Shown: positions 1 to 7,522, numbered from the stretch's first letter. The stretch is 64,000 bases of DNA from Halolamina litorea (GCF_026616205.1 NZ_JANHGR010000001.1:186001-250000), one strand, 5' to 3'. Numbers and translations: made by a program. The notes: generated from the letters alone by a model not told the origin.

Positions 1-895
1 CGGGCAGCGCGTAGCGCCAGCCCTGACTGTCGCTCCAGTCCGGCGCTGTGAGCCGTTCGTCGCCGACGATTTCGGCCGTGTGGGCCGCGAGCGCGTCGAC
101 GTTCGCGGCGGGGTCGTCGTCGTAGTGTTCGACGGACCACTCGTGGTTGGCCTGCACGACGAGCAGCGACTCGCCGTCCGGGACGTGGCCCGCCTTGCAC
201 TCCTCGCGGGAGATCCAGCCGACCTCGTGGTCCTTGTCGGTGTTCACGAGGCCGTAGTACGGCAGATCCAGCTCGAAGGGGTAGTGCAGCACGGCGGTCC
301 AGACCGTCCGGAACGGTACGTCGGCGACGGCGTCGATGAGGGGTTCCTTCACGGGCGACTCCCACTCCGCACTGCGGAGCAGTTCCGCGGTCTGGGGCGC
401 CGGCGGATTGAGAACGAGCGCGTCGAACGGCCCGTACGCCTCGCCGTCGGTGTCGACGACGGTCCACGTCTCGTCGTCGCCGCGCCGCAGCGTCTCGATT
501 CGGGTCCGCCGGTGGATTTCGGCGTCGGTCCGACCGAACAGTCGTTTGGCGATCTGTGTGAGCCCCTGCCGGTAGGACCACTTGTGGCCGTCGGGTTCGC
601 GGCCCTCGGTGACCTCGCCGCTCTCGTCGAAGGTGTTGATGCGCTCGGTCACGTCGACGAGGCCGTCGTCGTCGAGCGTTTCGGTCAGGAGTTCGCTGAC
701 GCGCTCACTATCGGATTTGACGTAGTTCGCGCCGTAGTCGTAGGTCAGGTCCCCGTGGCGGCGGGTGGCCGCGCGGCCACAGAGGCCGCCGGACTTCTCG
801 AAGACGGTCACGTCTGCGTCGGGGAGCGCCTCGTCGACGACGAACGTCGCCGCGGCGGCGGCGGCACCCGCGCCGACGACTCCGATGGTGGCCAT
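1..895 (-). CDS. FAD/NAD(P)-dependent oxidoreductase, 3' end cut by window
   Basis: The reverse strand reads as one open frame from ATG at 895 to the window edge, so about 298 residues are visible and the C-terminus is missing. The protein opens with a dinucleotide-binding fold: MATIGVVGAGAAAAAA gives the GxGxxA/G loop and an acidic VFEKSGGLCGR segment follows at about residue 33, as in amine oxidase or renalase-like flavoproteins. A YRQGLTQIAKRL stretch near residue 118 fits the same superfamily. It would oxidise an unknown small substrate with bound FAD in the cytoplasm. It is divergent from the DUF4129 operon. A long frame on the opposite strand is a shadow of this gene. Confidence 0.8.
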   Translation of the reverse strand, partial: MATIGVVGAGAAAAAATFVVDEALPDADVTVFEKSGGLCGRAATRRHGDLTYDYGANYVKSDSERVSELLTETLDDDGLVDVTERINTFDESGEVTEGREPDGHKWSYRQGLTQIAKRLFGRTDAEIHRRTRIETLRRGDDETWTVVDTDGEAYGPFDALVLNPPAPQTAELLRSAEWESPVKEPLIDAVADVPFRTVWTAVLHYPFELDLPYYGLVNTDKDHEVGWISREECKAGHVPDGESLLVVQANHEWSVEHYDDDPAANVDALAAHTAEIVGDERLTAPDWSDSQGWRYALP

Positions 896-1005
896 GGCGG
901 CGATGGGGCCGGCAGCCGCATCAAACGTCCCGGTCGCGGCACTCCCCCACAGCGATCGCTTTGGTCAACGAAACCACTATACCTCGGTTGTGACTACCAC
1001 ACCAC

Positions 1006-1965
1006 GTGCAGCGGGACACCGCGGTCGCGATCGTCCTCGCCCTCCTCGCCCTCCTCGCCATCGGCGCCGCCGCCGCCACGTTGGAGAACCCTGCGGCGTC
1101 CAGTTCCGGCTCGGGGTTCGGCGGCGGCAGCGGCGACGGGCTCGGTAGTGGGAGCGCCGCGAGCGGTTCGACCAACGGCAGTTCGGGTGGGGGCGCGATG
1201 CAGTGGACCGGCGAACTCAGCGGCGCCTGCCTGTCGATCCTGATGACGCCGTGGGCGAAAGCGCTGATCGCCGGGAGCGTGTTGCTCGTCGCCGCCTCCG
1301 TCTGGCGGCGCACCGGCTCGATCTGGTTCGGGGCAATCACCCTCGTCCTCTACGGGCCGATCGTCTACGTCGTGTGGTTCGCGCTCGCCGGCTGTCGGAC
1401 CCTCCAGCCCGCGATGGCGCCGTCGCGTCCGGCGACCAACCAGACCCAGACCAACGGCTCCGCGGGCGGCGCCGGGGGGCTCGGCTCCGTCGCCGATACC
1501 GCGACCAGCCAGAGTTCGCTGCTGCTGTTGGCTGTCATCGTCGTGTTGGTGCTCGCGGCCGTCGTCCTGCTCTACCTCGCGTCGGCCGACGACCTCGTCG
1601 ACTCGCAGTTGGACCGCGAGCGCGAGGAGAGCGACGACGACTACACCGACATCGCCGCCGTCGGGCGCCTCGCCGGCGAGGCCGCTGACCGGATCGAGGC
1701 CGGCGACGCGTTCGGCAACGAGGTGTACCGCGCGTGGGTCGAGATGACCGAACACCTCGCCGTCGAGCGCCCGCAGTCCTCGACGCCCGCGGAGTTCGCC
1801 GCGGCGGCCGTCGACGCCGGCATGGCCCCCGACGACGTGCGCGAACTCACCGACCTGTTCGAGGAGGTCCGCTACGGCGACCGTGAGGTGACTGAGGAGC
1901 GCGAACGCCGCGCGGCGGCCGCGCTCCGCCGCATCGAAGCGGGCTACGCGGAGGACGAGGAATGA
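1006..1965 (+). CDS. DUF4129 domain membrane protein
   Basis: The 319-residue protein starts at GTG and opens directly with a hydrophobic helix. Further membrane segments lie near residues 85-105, 110-130 and 170-190. A Gly/Ser-rich linker separates the first two, and the C-terminus is a soluble acidic and Arg-rich domain. That domain (YRAWVEMTEHL, then STPAEFAAAAVDAG and VRYGDREV) matches DUF4129, which usually accompanies transglutaminase-like, DUF58 and MoxR genes. It is the first gene of a tightly coupled operon: its last codons overlap the next gene by 4 nt. The role is unknown; in bacteria such clusters are linked to envelope or assembly functions. The family call is from motif reading. 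Confidence 0.8.
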   Translation: MQRDTAVAIVLALLALLAIGAAAATLENPAASSSGSGFGGGSGDGLGSGSAASGSTNGSSGGGAMQWTGELSGACLSILMTPWAKALIAGSVLLVAASVWRRTGSIWFGAITLVLYGPIVYVVWFALAGCRTLQPAMAPSRPATNQTQTNGSAGGAGGLGSVADTATSQSSLLLLAVIVVLVLAAVVLLYLASADDLVDSQLDREREESDDDYTDIAAVGRLAGEAADRIEAGDAFGNEVYRAWVEMTEHLAVERPQSSTPAEFAAAAVDAGMAPDDVRELTDLFEEVRYGDREVTEERERRAAAALRRIEAGYAEDEE

Positions 1966-2528
1966 GGCTCCGGATCTCGGCGGCGGTCGGTGCCGTCGCG
2001 GTGCTCGTGGGCCTGCTCGTCTCCATCCAGCAGGGGTTCGCCGGGCTGATCCCCGTCACGTGGGCGTTCGTGCTGCTGCTCGCCGCCGTCGCGGCGATAC
2101 AGACCGTCAACGCTGGGTTCACCCGCCGGGCGACACCGATCCTCGAAACCGAGACCGGCGACCCGGAGCGACGCTACGAGGCGCCGGCGCCCGGCGACGA
2201 CCTCGCCGAGACGCTCGCGCTGGCACGGCGGCGCTCCCGCGCTGGCGACCGGCCGCGCGACCGGGTTCGTGACCGGGTCGCCGACGCGGCCGTCGCGGCC
2301 GTCGTCGACGCCGAGGGCTGTTCGACCGAGGTGGCCCAGGACCGCGTTCGTCACGGCGAGTGGACTGACGACCCGGTCGCCGCGTGGTTCCTCGGCACGG
2401 ACGTGCCGCTCCCGCGGAGCGAACGGGCCCGCCTGCTCGCCACGTCGCCGTTCTCGCAGTTCGACGCGGCGTTCGAGCGAACCGTCCGTGCGATCGACCG
2501 TCTGGACGACCACGGGGGTGGGCAATGA
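1962..2528 (+). CDS. DUF7269-type membrane protein
   Basis: The 188-residue protein has two N-terminal membrane helices (about residues 5-22 and 30-48) followed by a charged cytoplasmic domain. The domain contains CSTEVAQDRVRHGEWTDDPVAAWFLG, which is typical of the small haloarchaeal protein found between DUF4129 and DUF58 genes. It overlaps both neighbours by ATGA-type junctions (start at 1962, stop overlapping the DUF58 start at 2525), so translation is probably coupled. No enzymatic motif is visible. It is inferred to be a structural or accessory subunit of the same membrane system as its neighbours. The DUF number is from memory. Confidence 0.7.
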   Translation: MRLRISAAVGAVAVLVGLLVSIQQGFAGLIPVTWAFVLLLAAVAAIQTVNAGFTRRATPILETETGDPERRYEAPAPGDDLAETLALARRRSRAGDRPRDRVRDRVADAAVAAVVDAEGCSTEVAQDRVRHGEWTDDPVAAWFLGTDVPLPRSERARLLATSPFSQFDAAFERTVRAIDRLDDHGGGQ

Positions 2529-3799
2529 GCTACGGCGACGCGCTCGACACCGGCCACTGGACCGGGATCGGCGCGCTGGCGTTCGCGGCGTTCGCGGCCG
2601 GCCTCCCCAGCCAACGCCCCGGACTCTTCCTCGTCTCGCTGGTCGGCGTCGGCTTCGCGGCGTACGCGAGAGCCGGCGACGCCCCCGAACCGACGCTGAC
2701 GGTGGAACGCGACCTCTCGGCGTCGACGCCCGCCCCCGACGACGAGGTGACGGTGACCGTCACCGTCGAGAACGGCGGCTCATCGACGCTGCCGGACCTC
2801 CGACTGATCGACGGCGTCCCCGCGGGGCTCTCGGTCACCGACGGCACCGCGCGGCTTGGCACGGCGCTCCGGCCGGGGAAACGTGCGACCTTCCAGTACA
2901 CGGTCACCGCGACCCGGGGCACCCACGAGTGGGAGCCGATGACGGCCATCGTCCGCAACGCGAGCGGCTCCCGGGAGCGCAGCGTCGAGGTGGCCGGCGA
3001 GACGGCGCTGCGCTGTCTCCCACGGCTCGCGGCGAGCAGCGACCTGCCGCTGCGCGGGCTGACGACGCCCTACTCCGGCAGGGTCGCCACCGACGTGGCC
3101 GGCTCGGGGTTGGAGTTCCACTCGACCCGCGAGTACCGGCAGGGCGACCCACTCTCGCGGGTGGACTGGAACCGCTACGCCCGGAGCGGCGAACTCTCGA
3201 CGGTCTCGTTCCGCGAGGAGCGGGCGGCGACGGTCGTGTTGCTCGTCGACAGCCGCGAGGAGGCCTACCGAACGCCCGACGAGGACACGCCCAACGCCGT
3301 CGAGCGCAGCGTCGAAGCCGCCGGCGAGGCGTTCTCGGCCCTGCTGGAGACCGGCGACCGGGTCGGAATCGCCAGCTACGGTCCCGAGGAGTGCTGGCTC
3401 CCGCCGTCGACTGGTCGGGACCACCGTGCGACCGCCCGGCGACTGCTCGCCGAGCACCCGGCGTTCTCGGTCGCCCCCTCGGCGGACCCGTTCTACCCGT
3501 CGATTACGCTGCGGCGACTCCGGCGGCGGCTGCCGGCCGACGCCCAGATCGTGCTGTTCAGTCCGCTCACGGACGACTACATCGCGACCGTCGCCGAACG
3601 GCTCGATGCCTACGGCCACCAACTGACGCTGATCAGCCCGGACCCGACGACCGACGACGGCGCCGCCCACCGGCTGGCCCGGCTGGAGCGGGACGCGCGG
3701 CTCCGCCGGCTCCGGAGCCACGGCATCCGCGTCATCGACTGGGGCGAACGCCCGCTGGCGGTGGAACTCGCCCGGGCGACCCGGAGGTGGCGTCGATGA
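2525..3799 (+). CDS. DUF58 domain protein with vWA-like fold
   Basis: The start chosen is ATG 2525, which overlaps the previous stop; a longer frame from 2384 is an extension into the upstream gene. The 424-residue product has two N-terminal hydrophobic segments and then a CARDB/DUF11-like beta domain (residues 60-150, ending in GTHEWEPM). The DUF58 signature follows near residue 200: EFHSTREYRQGDPLSRVDW, then RSGELSTVSFREER. A vWA-type strand (TVVLLVDSREE) comes next and may form a partial MIDAS. In known clusters DUF58 proteins are clients or partners of MoxR AAA+ ATPases; no moxR is adjacent here. The C-terminus ends in an Arg/Trp-rich tail duplicated in the next small frame. Confidence 0.85.
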   Translation: MSYGDALDTGHWTGIGALAFAAFAAGLPSQRPGLFLVSLVGVGFAAYARAGDAPEPTLTVERDLSASTPAPDDEVTVTVTVENGGSSTLPDLRLIDGVPAGLSVTDGTARLGTALRPGKRATFQYTVTATRGTHEWEPMTAIVRNASGSRERSVEVAGETALRCLPRLAASSDLPLRGLTTPYSGRVATDVAGSGLEFHSTREYRQGDPLSRVDWNRYARSGELSTVSFREERAATVVLLVDSREEAYRTPDEDTPNAVERSVEAAGEAFSALLETGDRVGIASYGPEECWLPPSTGRDHRATARRLLAEHPAFSVAPSADPFYPSITLRRLRRRLPADAQIVLFSPLTDDYIATVAERLDAYGHQLTLISPDPTTDDGAAHRLARLERDARLRRLRSHGIRVIDWGERPLAVELARATRRWRR

Positions 3800-3859
3800 G
3801 CGTCACCCACCGACGCCACGAGACCGCTCGCCGGCGCGACCGGAGGTGGCGTCGATGAG
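3781..3859 (+). repeat. Direct repeat of a Shine-Dalgarno plus start codon
   Basis: The 20-bp sequence CCGGAGGTGGCGTCGATGAG occurs at 3781-3800 and again at 3840-3859, a period of 59 nt that is not a multiple of three. Each copy carries GGAGGTG six bases before ATG. The second copy serves the membrane protein gene at 3855 and fixes its start there, not at the GTG at 3846. Confidence 0.9.
3796..3858 (+). CDS. Possible 20-codon Arg-rich mini-ORF made by a 59-nt duplication
   Basis: An open frame of 20 codons lies exactly between the DUF58 stop and the next start, with ATGA overlaps at both ends. It has its own Shine-Dalgarno (GGAGGTG at 3783-3789, 6 nt before ATG). Nine of the 20 residues are Arg. 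The 20 bp spanning the Shine-Dalgarno and start are repeated identically at 3781-3800 and 3840-3859, so the frame probably arose by tandem duplication of a translation start. It may be a coupling device, a real micropeptide or an accident; nothing shows which. Confidence 0.3.
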   Translation: MSVTHRRHETARRRDRRWRR

Positions 3860-4349
3860 TGAGATCACCCGTCAGCCCTCCCGATTCGGCATGGTGGTCG
3901 CGGCCGGCTTCGCCCTGCTCGCCGTCGCGGCCACGGCGGTCGTCGAACTCGGCGGCGCCGCGGCCGTCGCCGCCGGCACCGCCGTGTTGCTCGTCGGGCT
4001 GGTGGTCCCGTCGCGGCGGCTACTCACCAACGGCGTCGGCGTCATGCTGCTCGGCGTGCTGTACGCGGGCTACACGGGCGCCCCGGCGTTCCCCCTGCTC
4101 GTCGGCGCCCTCGGCGCCGTGCTCGCGTGGGATACCGCCAGCAACGCGGTCTCGGTCGGCGAACAGTTGGGTCGGGAGAGCCCGACGATGCGCGGCGAGG
4201 CGGTCCACGCGGCCGGTTCGTTCGTGGTCGGCAGCCTCGCCGTCGCCGTCGGCTACGGGGTGTTCCTCGCCGCCGCCGGCGGGCAGCCGATCGCGGCCGT
4301 CTTCCTGCTCGTGGTCGGCGCCGTCGCGCTGGTGACCGCGCTGCGGTGA
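3855..4349 (+). CDS. Hydrophobic membrane protein of the DUF58 operon (DUF7519-like)
   Basis: The 164-residue protein is almost entirely hydrophobic after residue 14, with about five membrane helices (roughly residues 15-32, 35-52, 56-88, 115-135 and 140-162). The start at ATG 3855 is chosen because a full Shine-Dalgarno (GGAGGTG) precedes it by 6 nt. A GTG at 3846 would place the Shine-Dalgarno inside the gene. It is the last gene of the DUF4129-DUF7269-DUF58 operon and is followed by a tRNA gene. I recognise it only by context as the small multi-helix protein that closes such haloarchaeal operons; the DUF number is tentative. Confidence 0.7.
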   Translation: MSEITRQPSRFGMVVAAGFALLAVAATAVVELGGAAAVAAGTAVLLVGLVVPSRRLLTNGVGVMLLGVLYAGYTGAPAFPLLVGALGAVLAWDTASNAVSVGEQLGRESPTMRGEAVHAAGSFVVGSLAVAVGYGVFLAAAGGQPIAAVFLLVVGAVALVTALR

Positions 4350-4390
4350 ACCGTAACCGATTAACCGAAGCCCCCCGGAGAGAGGAGTGA

Positions 4391-4475
4391 GCCGAGGTAG
4401 CCTAGCCTGGCCAAGGCGGTAGATTCGAAATCTACTGTCCTCACGGACTCGAGGGTTCAAATCCCTCCCTCGGCG
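4391..4475 (+). tRNA. tRNA-Ser (anticodon CGA)
   Basis: An 85-nt class II tRNA. The acceptor arms GCCGAGG and CCTCGGC pair fully, with discriminator G and no encoded CCA. The D-arm (AGCCTGGCCAAGGCGG), the anticodon stem GTAGA/TCTAC around loop TTCGAAA (anticodon CGA), a long variable arm (GTCCTCACGGAC) and the T-arm GAGGGTTCAAATCCCTC are all intact. The long variable arm and the anticodon identify serine. No intron is present. The 3' half is repeated twice downstream in decayed form. Confidence 0.97.
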
Positions 4476-4499
4476 TTTTCACCGTAGACAACGCGCCCA

Positions 4500-4521
4500 G
4501 CCCGGAGCGTCGGCTCCGGGC
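4500..4521 (+). terminator. GC-rich hairpin after tRNA-Ser
   Basis: GCCCGGAGC, loop GTCG, GCTCCGGGC forms a perfect 9-bp stem starting 25 nt after the tRNA end. It could be a processing or termination structure. A different but similarly placed 8-bp hairpin (4648-4669, GCGCCGCG/CGCGGCGC) follows the second tRNA-like copy by 24 nt. Confidence 0.5.
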
Positions 4522-4601
4522 ACGGCGCTGTACGGTGTGGTAGCTGACCGGTGGGATCTGGACCAGGGAGTGACGCGAGCGCCAGCGAGCGGAACGACCG
4601 T

Positions 4602-4770
4602 GGTTCAACATCCCTCCCTCGGCGTTTCTGAAGCACAACGTCGGCTAGCGCCGCGTCCCGTCGCGGCGCGTCGTCGACCGTGCTGAATCGGAGCCGATAG
4701 CGGGATTTGTACCAAGGAACGAGCAACAGCGAGCGGAACGCCTGTGGGTCAACCGCTCGCTCGGCATTTC
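4602..4770 (+). repeat. Two decayed copies of the tRNA-Ser 3' half
   Basis: The T-arm plus acceptor end of tRNA-Ser (4453-4475) recurs at 4602-4624 with a single-base insertion and again, more degraded, at 4746-4766. Both are followed by TTTC-like sequence as in the true gene. Upstream of each copy, traces of a D-loop (CTGGACCAGG at 4558, TTGTACCAAGG at 4707) and the shared AGCGAGCGGAACG segment can be aligned. Unit spacing is about 145-149 nt. They look like remnants of att sites or tRNA duplications; no integrase is present. Confidence 0.75.
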
Positions 4771-4839
4771 TACAGTACACCGGCGACCAGCGTCGTGCGT
4801 CGTCGACCCCACCGCGACCACGTCTCCCGTCCCCACGAT

Positions 4840-4853
4840 TTCGGCCTACCTAA
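4840..4853 (+). promoter_or_regulatory. Upstream iron-type operator
   Basis: TTCGGCCTACCTAA matches the palindrome TTAGG-N4-CCTAA at all but one position. It lies upstream of the presumed TATA element of the siderophore-binding gene, 36 nt from a second, perfect copy. The pattern resembles binding sites reported for haloarchaeal DtxR/SirR-family iron regulators (family knowledge, not tested here). Confidence 0.6.
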
Positions 4854-4875
4854 ACTTCGGCACCCTTTTGTTTCC

Positions 4876-4889
4876 TTAGGTTGGCCTAA
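4876..4889 (+). promoter_or_regulatory. Proximal iron-type operator
   Basis: TTAGGTTGGCCTAA is a perfect TTAGG-N4-CCTAA palindrome ending 5 nt before the ATG at 4895. In a leaderless gene this covers the transcription start, a position suited to repression. Together with the upstream copy it suggests iron-dependent control of the siderophore-binding protein. Confidence 0.75.
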
Positions 4890-4894
4890 ACCGT

Positions 4895-6001
4895 ATGGAT
4901 CGAGAGACCACCTCGACGCGGCGGAACTACTTGGCGAGCGGGGCGGCGCTGGTGGCCAGCGGGCTGCTTGCCGGCTGTGCCGGCGGCGACGGCACCGAGG
5001 CCGAGAGCGGCGGCGGTAGCTACACCGCCTCCATCGAACCGGTGGGCGATGTCGAGTTCGACGGCGTCCCCGAGACGTGGGTCGCCAACAACGGTAGTTG
5101 GGCTGACATGGGGGTTGCGCTCGGCCAGTCGCCGCCGGAGGCGCTCTGGCTCACCAGCCGCTACCACACGCAGTACTACGACGAGATCGACGGCGTCTCC
5201 GTCGACACCAGCGGGATGACGGACCTATACAGCGACGGCGTGGACAAGGAGCTGTTCTACGAACTCGGCGCCGACGTGCACGTCATCGACCCGAACTTCC
5301 TGCTCAACCGCTTCAGCGGCTGGGCGCAGGACGACGTCGACGAGATCGAGGCGCAGGTCGGCCCGTTCTTCGGCAACAGCATCTTCTCGCGGGGCTACGG
5401 CTGGCACGAGGACTACCAGTACTACAGCCTCTACGAGGCCTTCGAGAAGCTCGCGGAAGTGTTCCAGGAGACCGAGCGCTACGAGGCCTTCACCGAACTC
5501 CACACCGAGTTCCAGTCGAACGTCGAGGGCGTCGTCCCCGCCGAAACCCCCTCCGCGGCCGTCGTCTGGGCCGCCGGCAACGAGCCCGAGTCGTTCTCGC
5601 CGTACCTCATCGGCGAGGGGACGAGCTTCAAGCACCTCCGCGAACTCGGCGTCGAGGACGCCTTCGCCGACACGGAGGTCCGTGACTTCCACAGCGACCG
5701 CAGCAGCGTCGACTACGAGACGCTGCTCGAGGTCGACCCCGACGTGCTGCTCTGCCGGGGCCACGAGGCCCAGAGCGCCGAGGAGTTCCAGAACACCGTC
5801 GTCTCGTTCATGGAGAACCACGACGTGGCCAGCGACCTGACCGCCGTGAAGAACGGCGACGTGTACCGCGGCGGCCCGCTCTACCAGGGACCGATCACGA
5901 ACATGGTCGTCACTCAGCGCATGGCCGCGGACCTCTACGACGTCGAGGAGGACCTCTACGACGGCGGCCGCGTCGCCGACATCGTCGACGGCGACATCTA
6001 G
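4895..6001 (+). CDS. ABC transporter substrate-binding lipoprotein, iron-siderophore type
   Basis: The 368-residue protein begins with a Tat lipoprotein signal (STRRNYLASGAALVASG, then lipobox LAGC near residue 28). A periplasmic-binding fold of the FepB/FecB class follows, with TWVANNGSWADMGVALG early and GDVYRGGPLYQGPITNMVV near the C-terminus. It is expected to be anchored outside the membrane and to capture Fe(III)-siderophores or a similar metal complex for an ABC importer. No permease or ATPase gene is adjacent. Expression is probably iron-controlled through the two TTAGG/CCTAA operators just upstream. Its stop codon overlaps that of the convergent gene at 5998 on a CTAG. Confidence 0.88.
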   Translation: MDRETTSTRRNYLASGAALVASGLLAGCAGGDGTEAESGGGSYTASIEPVGDVEFDGVPETWVANNGSWADMGVALGQSPPEALWLTSRYHTQYYDEIDGVSVDTSGMTDLYSDGVDKELFYELGADVHVIDPNFLLNRFSGWAQDDVDEIEAQVGPFFGNSIFSRGYGWHEDYQYYSLYEAFEKLAEVFQETERYEAFTELHTEFQSNVEGVVPAETPSAAVVWAAGNEPESFSPYLIGEGTSFKHLRELGVEDAFADTEVRDFHSDRSSVDYETLLEVDPDVLLCRGHEAQSAEEFQNTVVSFMENHDVASDLTAVKNGDVYRGGPLYQGPITNMVVTQRMAADLYDVEEDLYDGGRVADIVDGDI

Positions 6002-6555
6002 AACTCCGTCACCTTCGACTGGATCCGGCCGTCGTCGACCGTCTCGTCGTCGGCGACGTGGCGGGCCAGTCGCTCCCGGCTCACGTCGTCGTGGCCGTGG
6101 AGGTACGCCAACTCCGTCAGCGATAGCCCCTCGCCTTCTTCCAGTTTGTGCAGCAGGCTCTCGGGGCTCAGCCGTTCGTAGGTCACGTCCAGGTCGACCG
6201 TGGCCGCCCGGCCCTCGCCGGCTTCGGCGACGTTGACCGCCTCGTGGAGCACCGACTCGAAGTCGAGGTCGGTGTCACCGATCCCGCGGTAGAGCAGCGC
6301 TTGAGCCGACACCAGCGCGTCGAACGCCTCGTGGCCGTCGAGGGCCCCCACGCGCTTCCCGAACACCAACTCCCGGTCGTGGTCCTCCAGCCCCTCGACC
6401 AGTAGCTCGAAGTCCCGAACCGACTCGAACAGCCGATCACGGATGCGTGCCCGGGCGTTCCGTTCGGACTGCACGCTTGAGAACTCCGTCTCCCCGCGCA
6501 GGTACGCGCGGTCGGCCTCGGTCAGGATGCCGCGCTCCCGGTCGCCGCCGTTCAT
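5998..6555 (-). CDS. Conserved haloarchaeal hypothetical protein
   Basis: A 185-residue, acidic, mostly helical soluble protein. It opens with MNGGDRERGILTEADRAYLRGE, a pattern I associate with a family of uncharacterised haloarchaeal proteins. I choose ATG 6555 over an upstream TTG at 6597 because a TATA-like CCTTTAACG sits on this strand between the two, about 30 nt before the ATG, which suits a leaderless message. The middle contains a predicted coiled helical segment. No catalytic motif is evident and no function is proposed. It is divergent from pcn with 113 nt between the starts. Confidence 0.7.
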   Translation of the reverse strand: MNGGDRERGILTEADRAYLRGETEFSSVQSERNARARIRDRLFESVRDFELLVEGLEDHDRELVFGKRVGALDGHEAFDALVSAQALLYRGIGDTDLDFESVLHEAVNVAEAGEGRAATVDLDVTYERLSPESLLHKLEEGEGLSLTELAYLHGHDDVSRERLARHVADDETVDDGRIQSKVTEF

Positions 6556-6668
6556 ACTCCGAAACAAGGTATGATGGTCGTTAAAGGTGGCGTTCAATAC
6601 TCCACATTAGGTTATCTACCGAAATGCTGTGAAAAACGCTTATCCGATATCCGGTCAACCACCTGACT

Positions 6669-7457
6669 ATGCAAGCCGTCTCCCCTACCGTTTCGCTTCC
6701 GCAGGACCCTGCTGTCGACGCGACCATCGACGCCGACCGCCTCGACGCGTCGCTGGCCGTCGTCGGGGCGCTCGTCGACGAGTGCCGCGTCGAACTGGCT
6801 CCCGAGGGGCTGCGCGTTCGCGCCGTCGACCCCGCGAGCGTCGCCGCCGTCTCGCTCGACCTCCCGGCCGATGCGTTCGAGGCGTACTCGGCCGCCGGCG
6901 AGACCGTGGGCGTCGACGCCGCCCGGTTCGCCGAGGTGGTTGGTCTCGCGGACCCCGGCGACTCGGTGCGACTCGTCCTCGACGCAGAGCGCCGTCGGCT
7001 CCACGTGTTGGTCGGCGAACTCGCCTACACGTTGGGGCTGATCGACCCCGAGGCGATCCGCGCGCCGCTGGACCCGGCGGAGATGGAGTACGACTGTCCC
7101 GCCTCGCTGACGATCGAGGGCCGGGACGTGTCACGCCTCGTCGACGCCGCCGACATGGTGTCGAACCACGTCCGACTGGGGACCGAGCCCGAACCGGCGG
7201 CGTTCTACGTCGAAGCCTCCGGCGACACCGACGACGTGGCGCTTTCGTTCGCCGGCGACGACCTCGCGGCGCTCTCGCCGGCCGACGCCGAGTCGCTGTT
7301 CAGCCTCGACTACCTCCGGGAGTTGGCTCGGCCAATCCCCGCCGACGCGTCGGTGGCGGTGGAGTTGGGAACCGAACAGCCGGTGACGCTCTCCTTCGAG
7401 GTCGGCGGCGCCGGCGAGGCGACGTTCCTCCTCTCGCCCCGTCGCACGGTCGCGTGA
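6669..7457 (+). CDS. pcn: DNA polymerase sliding clamp (PCNA)
   Basis: A 262-residue two-domain clamp subunit that would trimerise around DNA and hold polymerase, FEN1 and ligase. Conserved PCNA segments are visible: VDECRVELAPEGLRVRAVDP (about residues 36-56), the LSLDLPADAFEAY strand region, LGLIDPEAIR as the interdomain connector, AADMVSNHVRLG, and SLFSLDYLRELARPIP near the C-terminus. The N-terminus is about ten residues longer than the usual haloarchaeal form, and many otherwise conserved positions differ, so it may be a divergent or second copy. A TATA-like GCTTATCC lies about 30 nt before the ATG, indicating a leaderless message. No primase gene is adjacent. Confidence 0.9.
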   Translation: MQAVSPTVSLPQDPAVDATIDADRLDASLAVVGALVDECRVELAPEGLRVRAVDPASVAAVSLDLPADAFEAYSAAGETVGVDAARFAEVVGLADPGDSVRLVLDAERRRLHVLVGELAYTLGLIDPEAIRAPLDPAEMEYDCPASLTIEGRDVSRLVDAADMVSNHVRLGTEPEPAAFYVEASGDTDDVALSFAGDDLAALSPADAESLFSLDYLRELARPIPADASVAVELGTEQPVTLSFEVGGAGEATFLLSPRRTVA

Positions 7458-7522
7458 GCGCCGGGATGGCGGGGTGGTGCCGCCACGGGTGGTTTGATAG
7501 TCCCACCCCGAGAAGCAGGCGT

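Larger units (their letters stand above)
4476..4894. other. Non-coding tRNA flank and promoter region
   Basis: This 419-nt stretch holds no convincing gene. The first 300 nt are the tRNA-like repeats and hairpins. The last 60 nt form the promoter of the siderophore-binding gene, with two TTAGG/CCTAA palindromes and a T-rich TATA-like element near 4866-4873. Confidence 0.7.

Noticed and set aside
80-1243. 387-codon forward frame opposite the oxidoreductase
   Set aside because: It lies antisense to a well-defined FAD-binding protein; its translation is Val/Arg/Gly-rich with no motif, as expected for a GC3-driven shadow.
4476-4770. Second functional tRNA
   Set aside because: The downstream copies lack a complete acceptor 5' arm and anticodon stem and carry indels in the T-arm.
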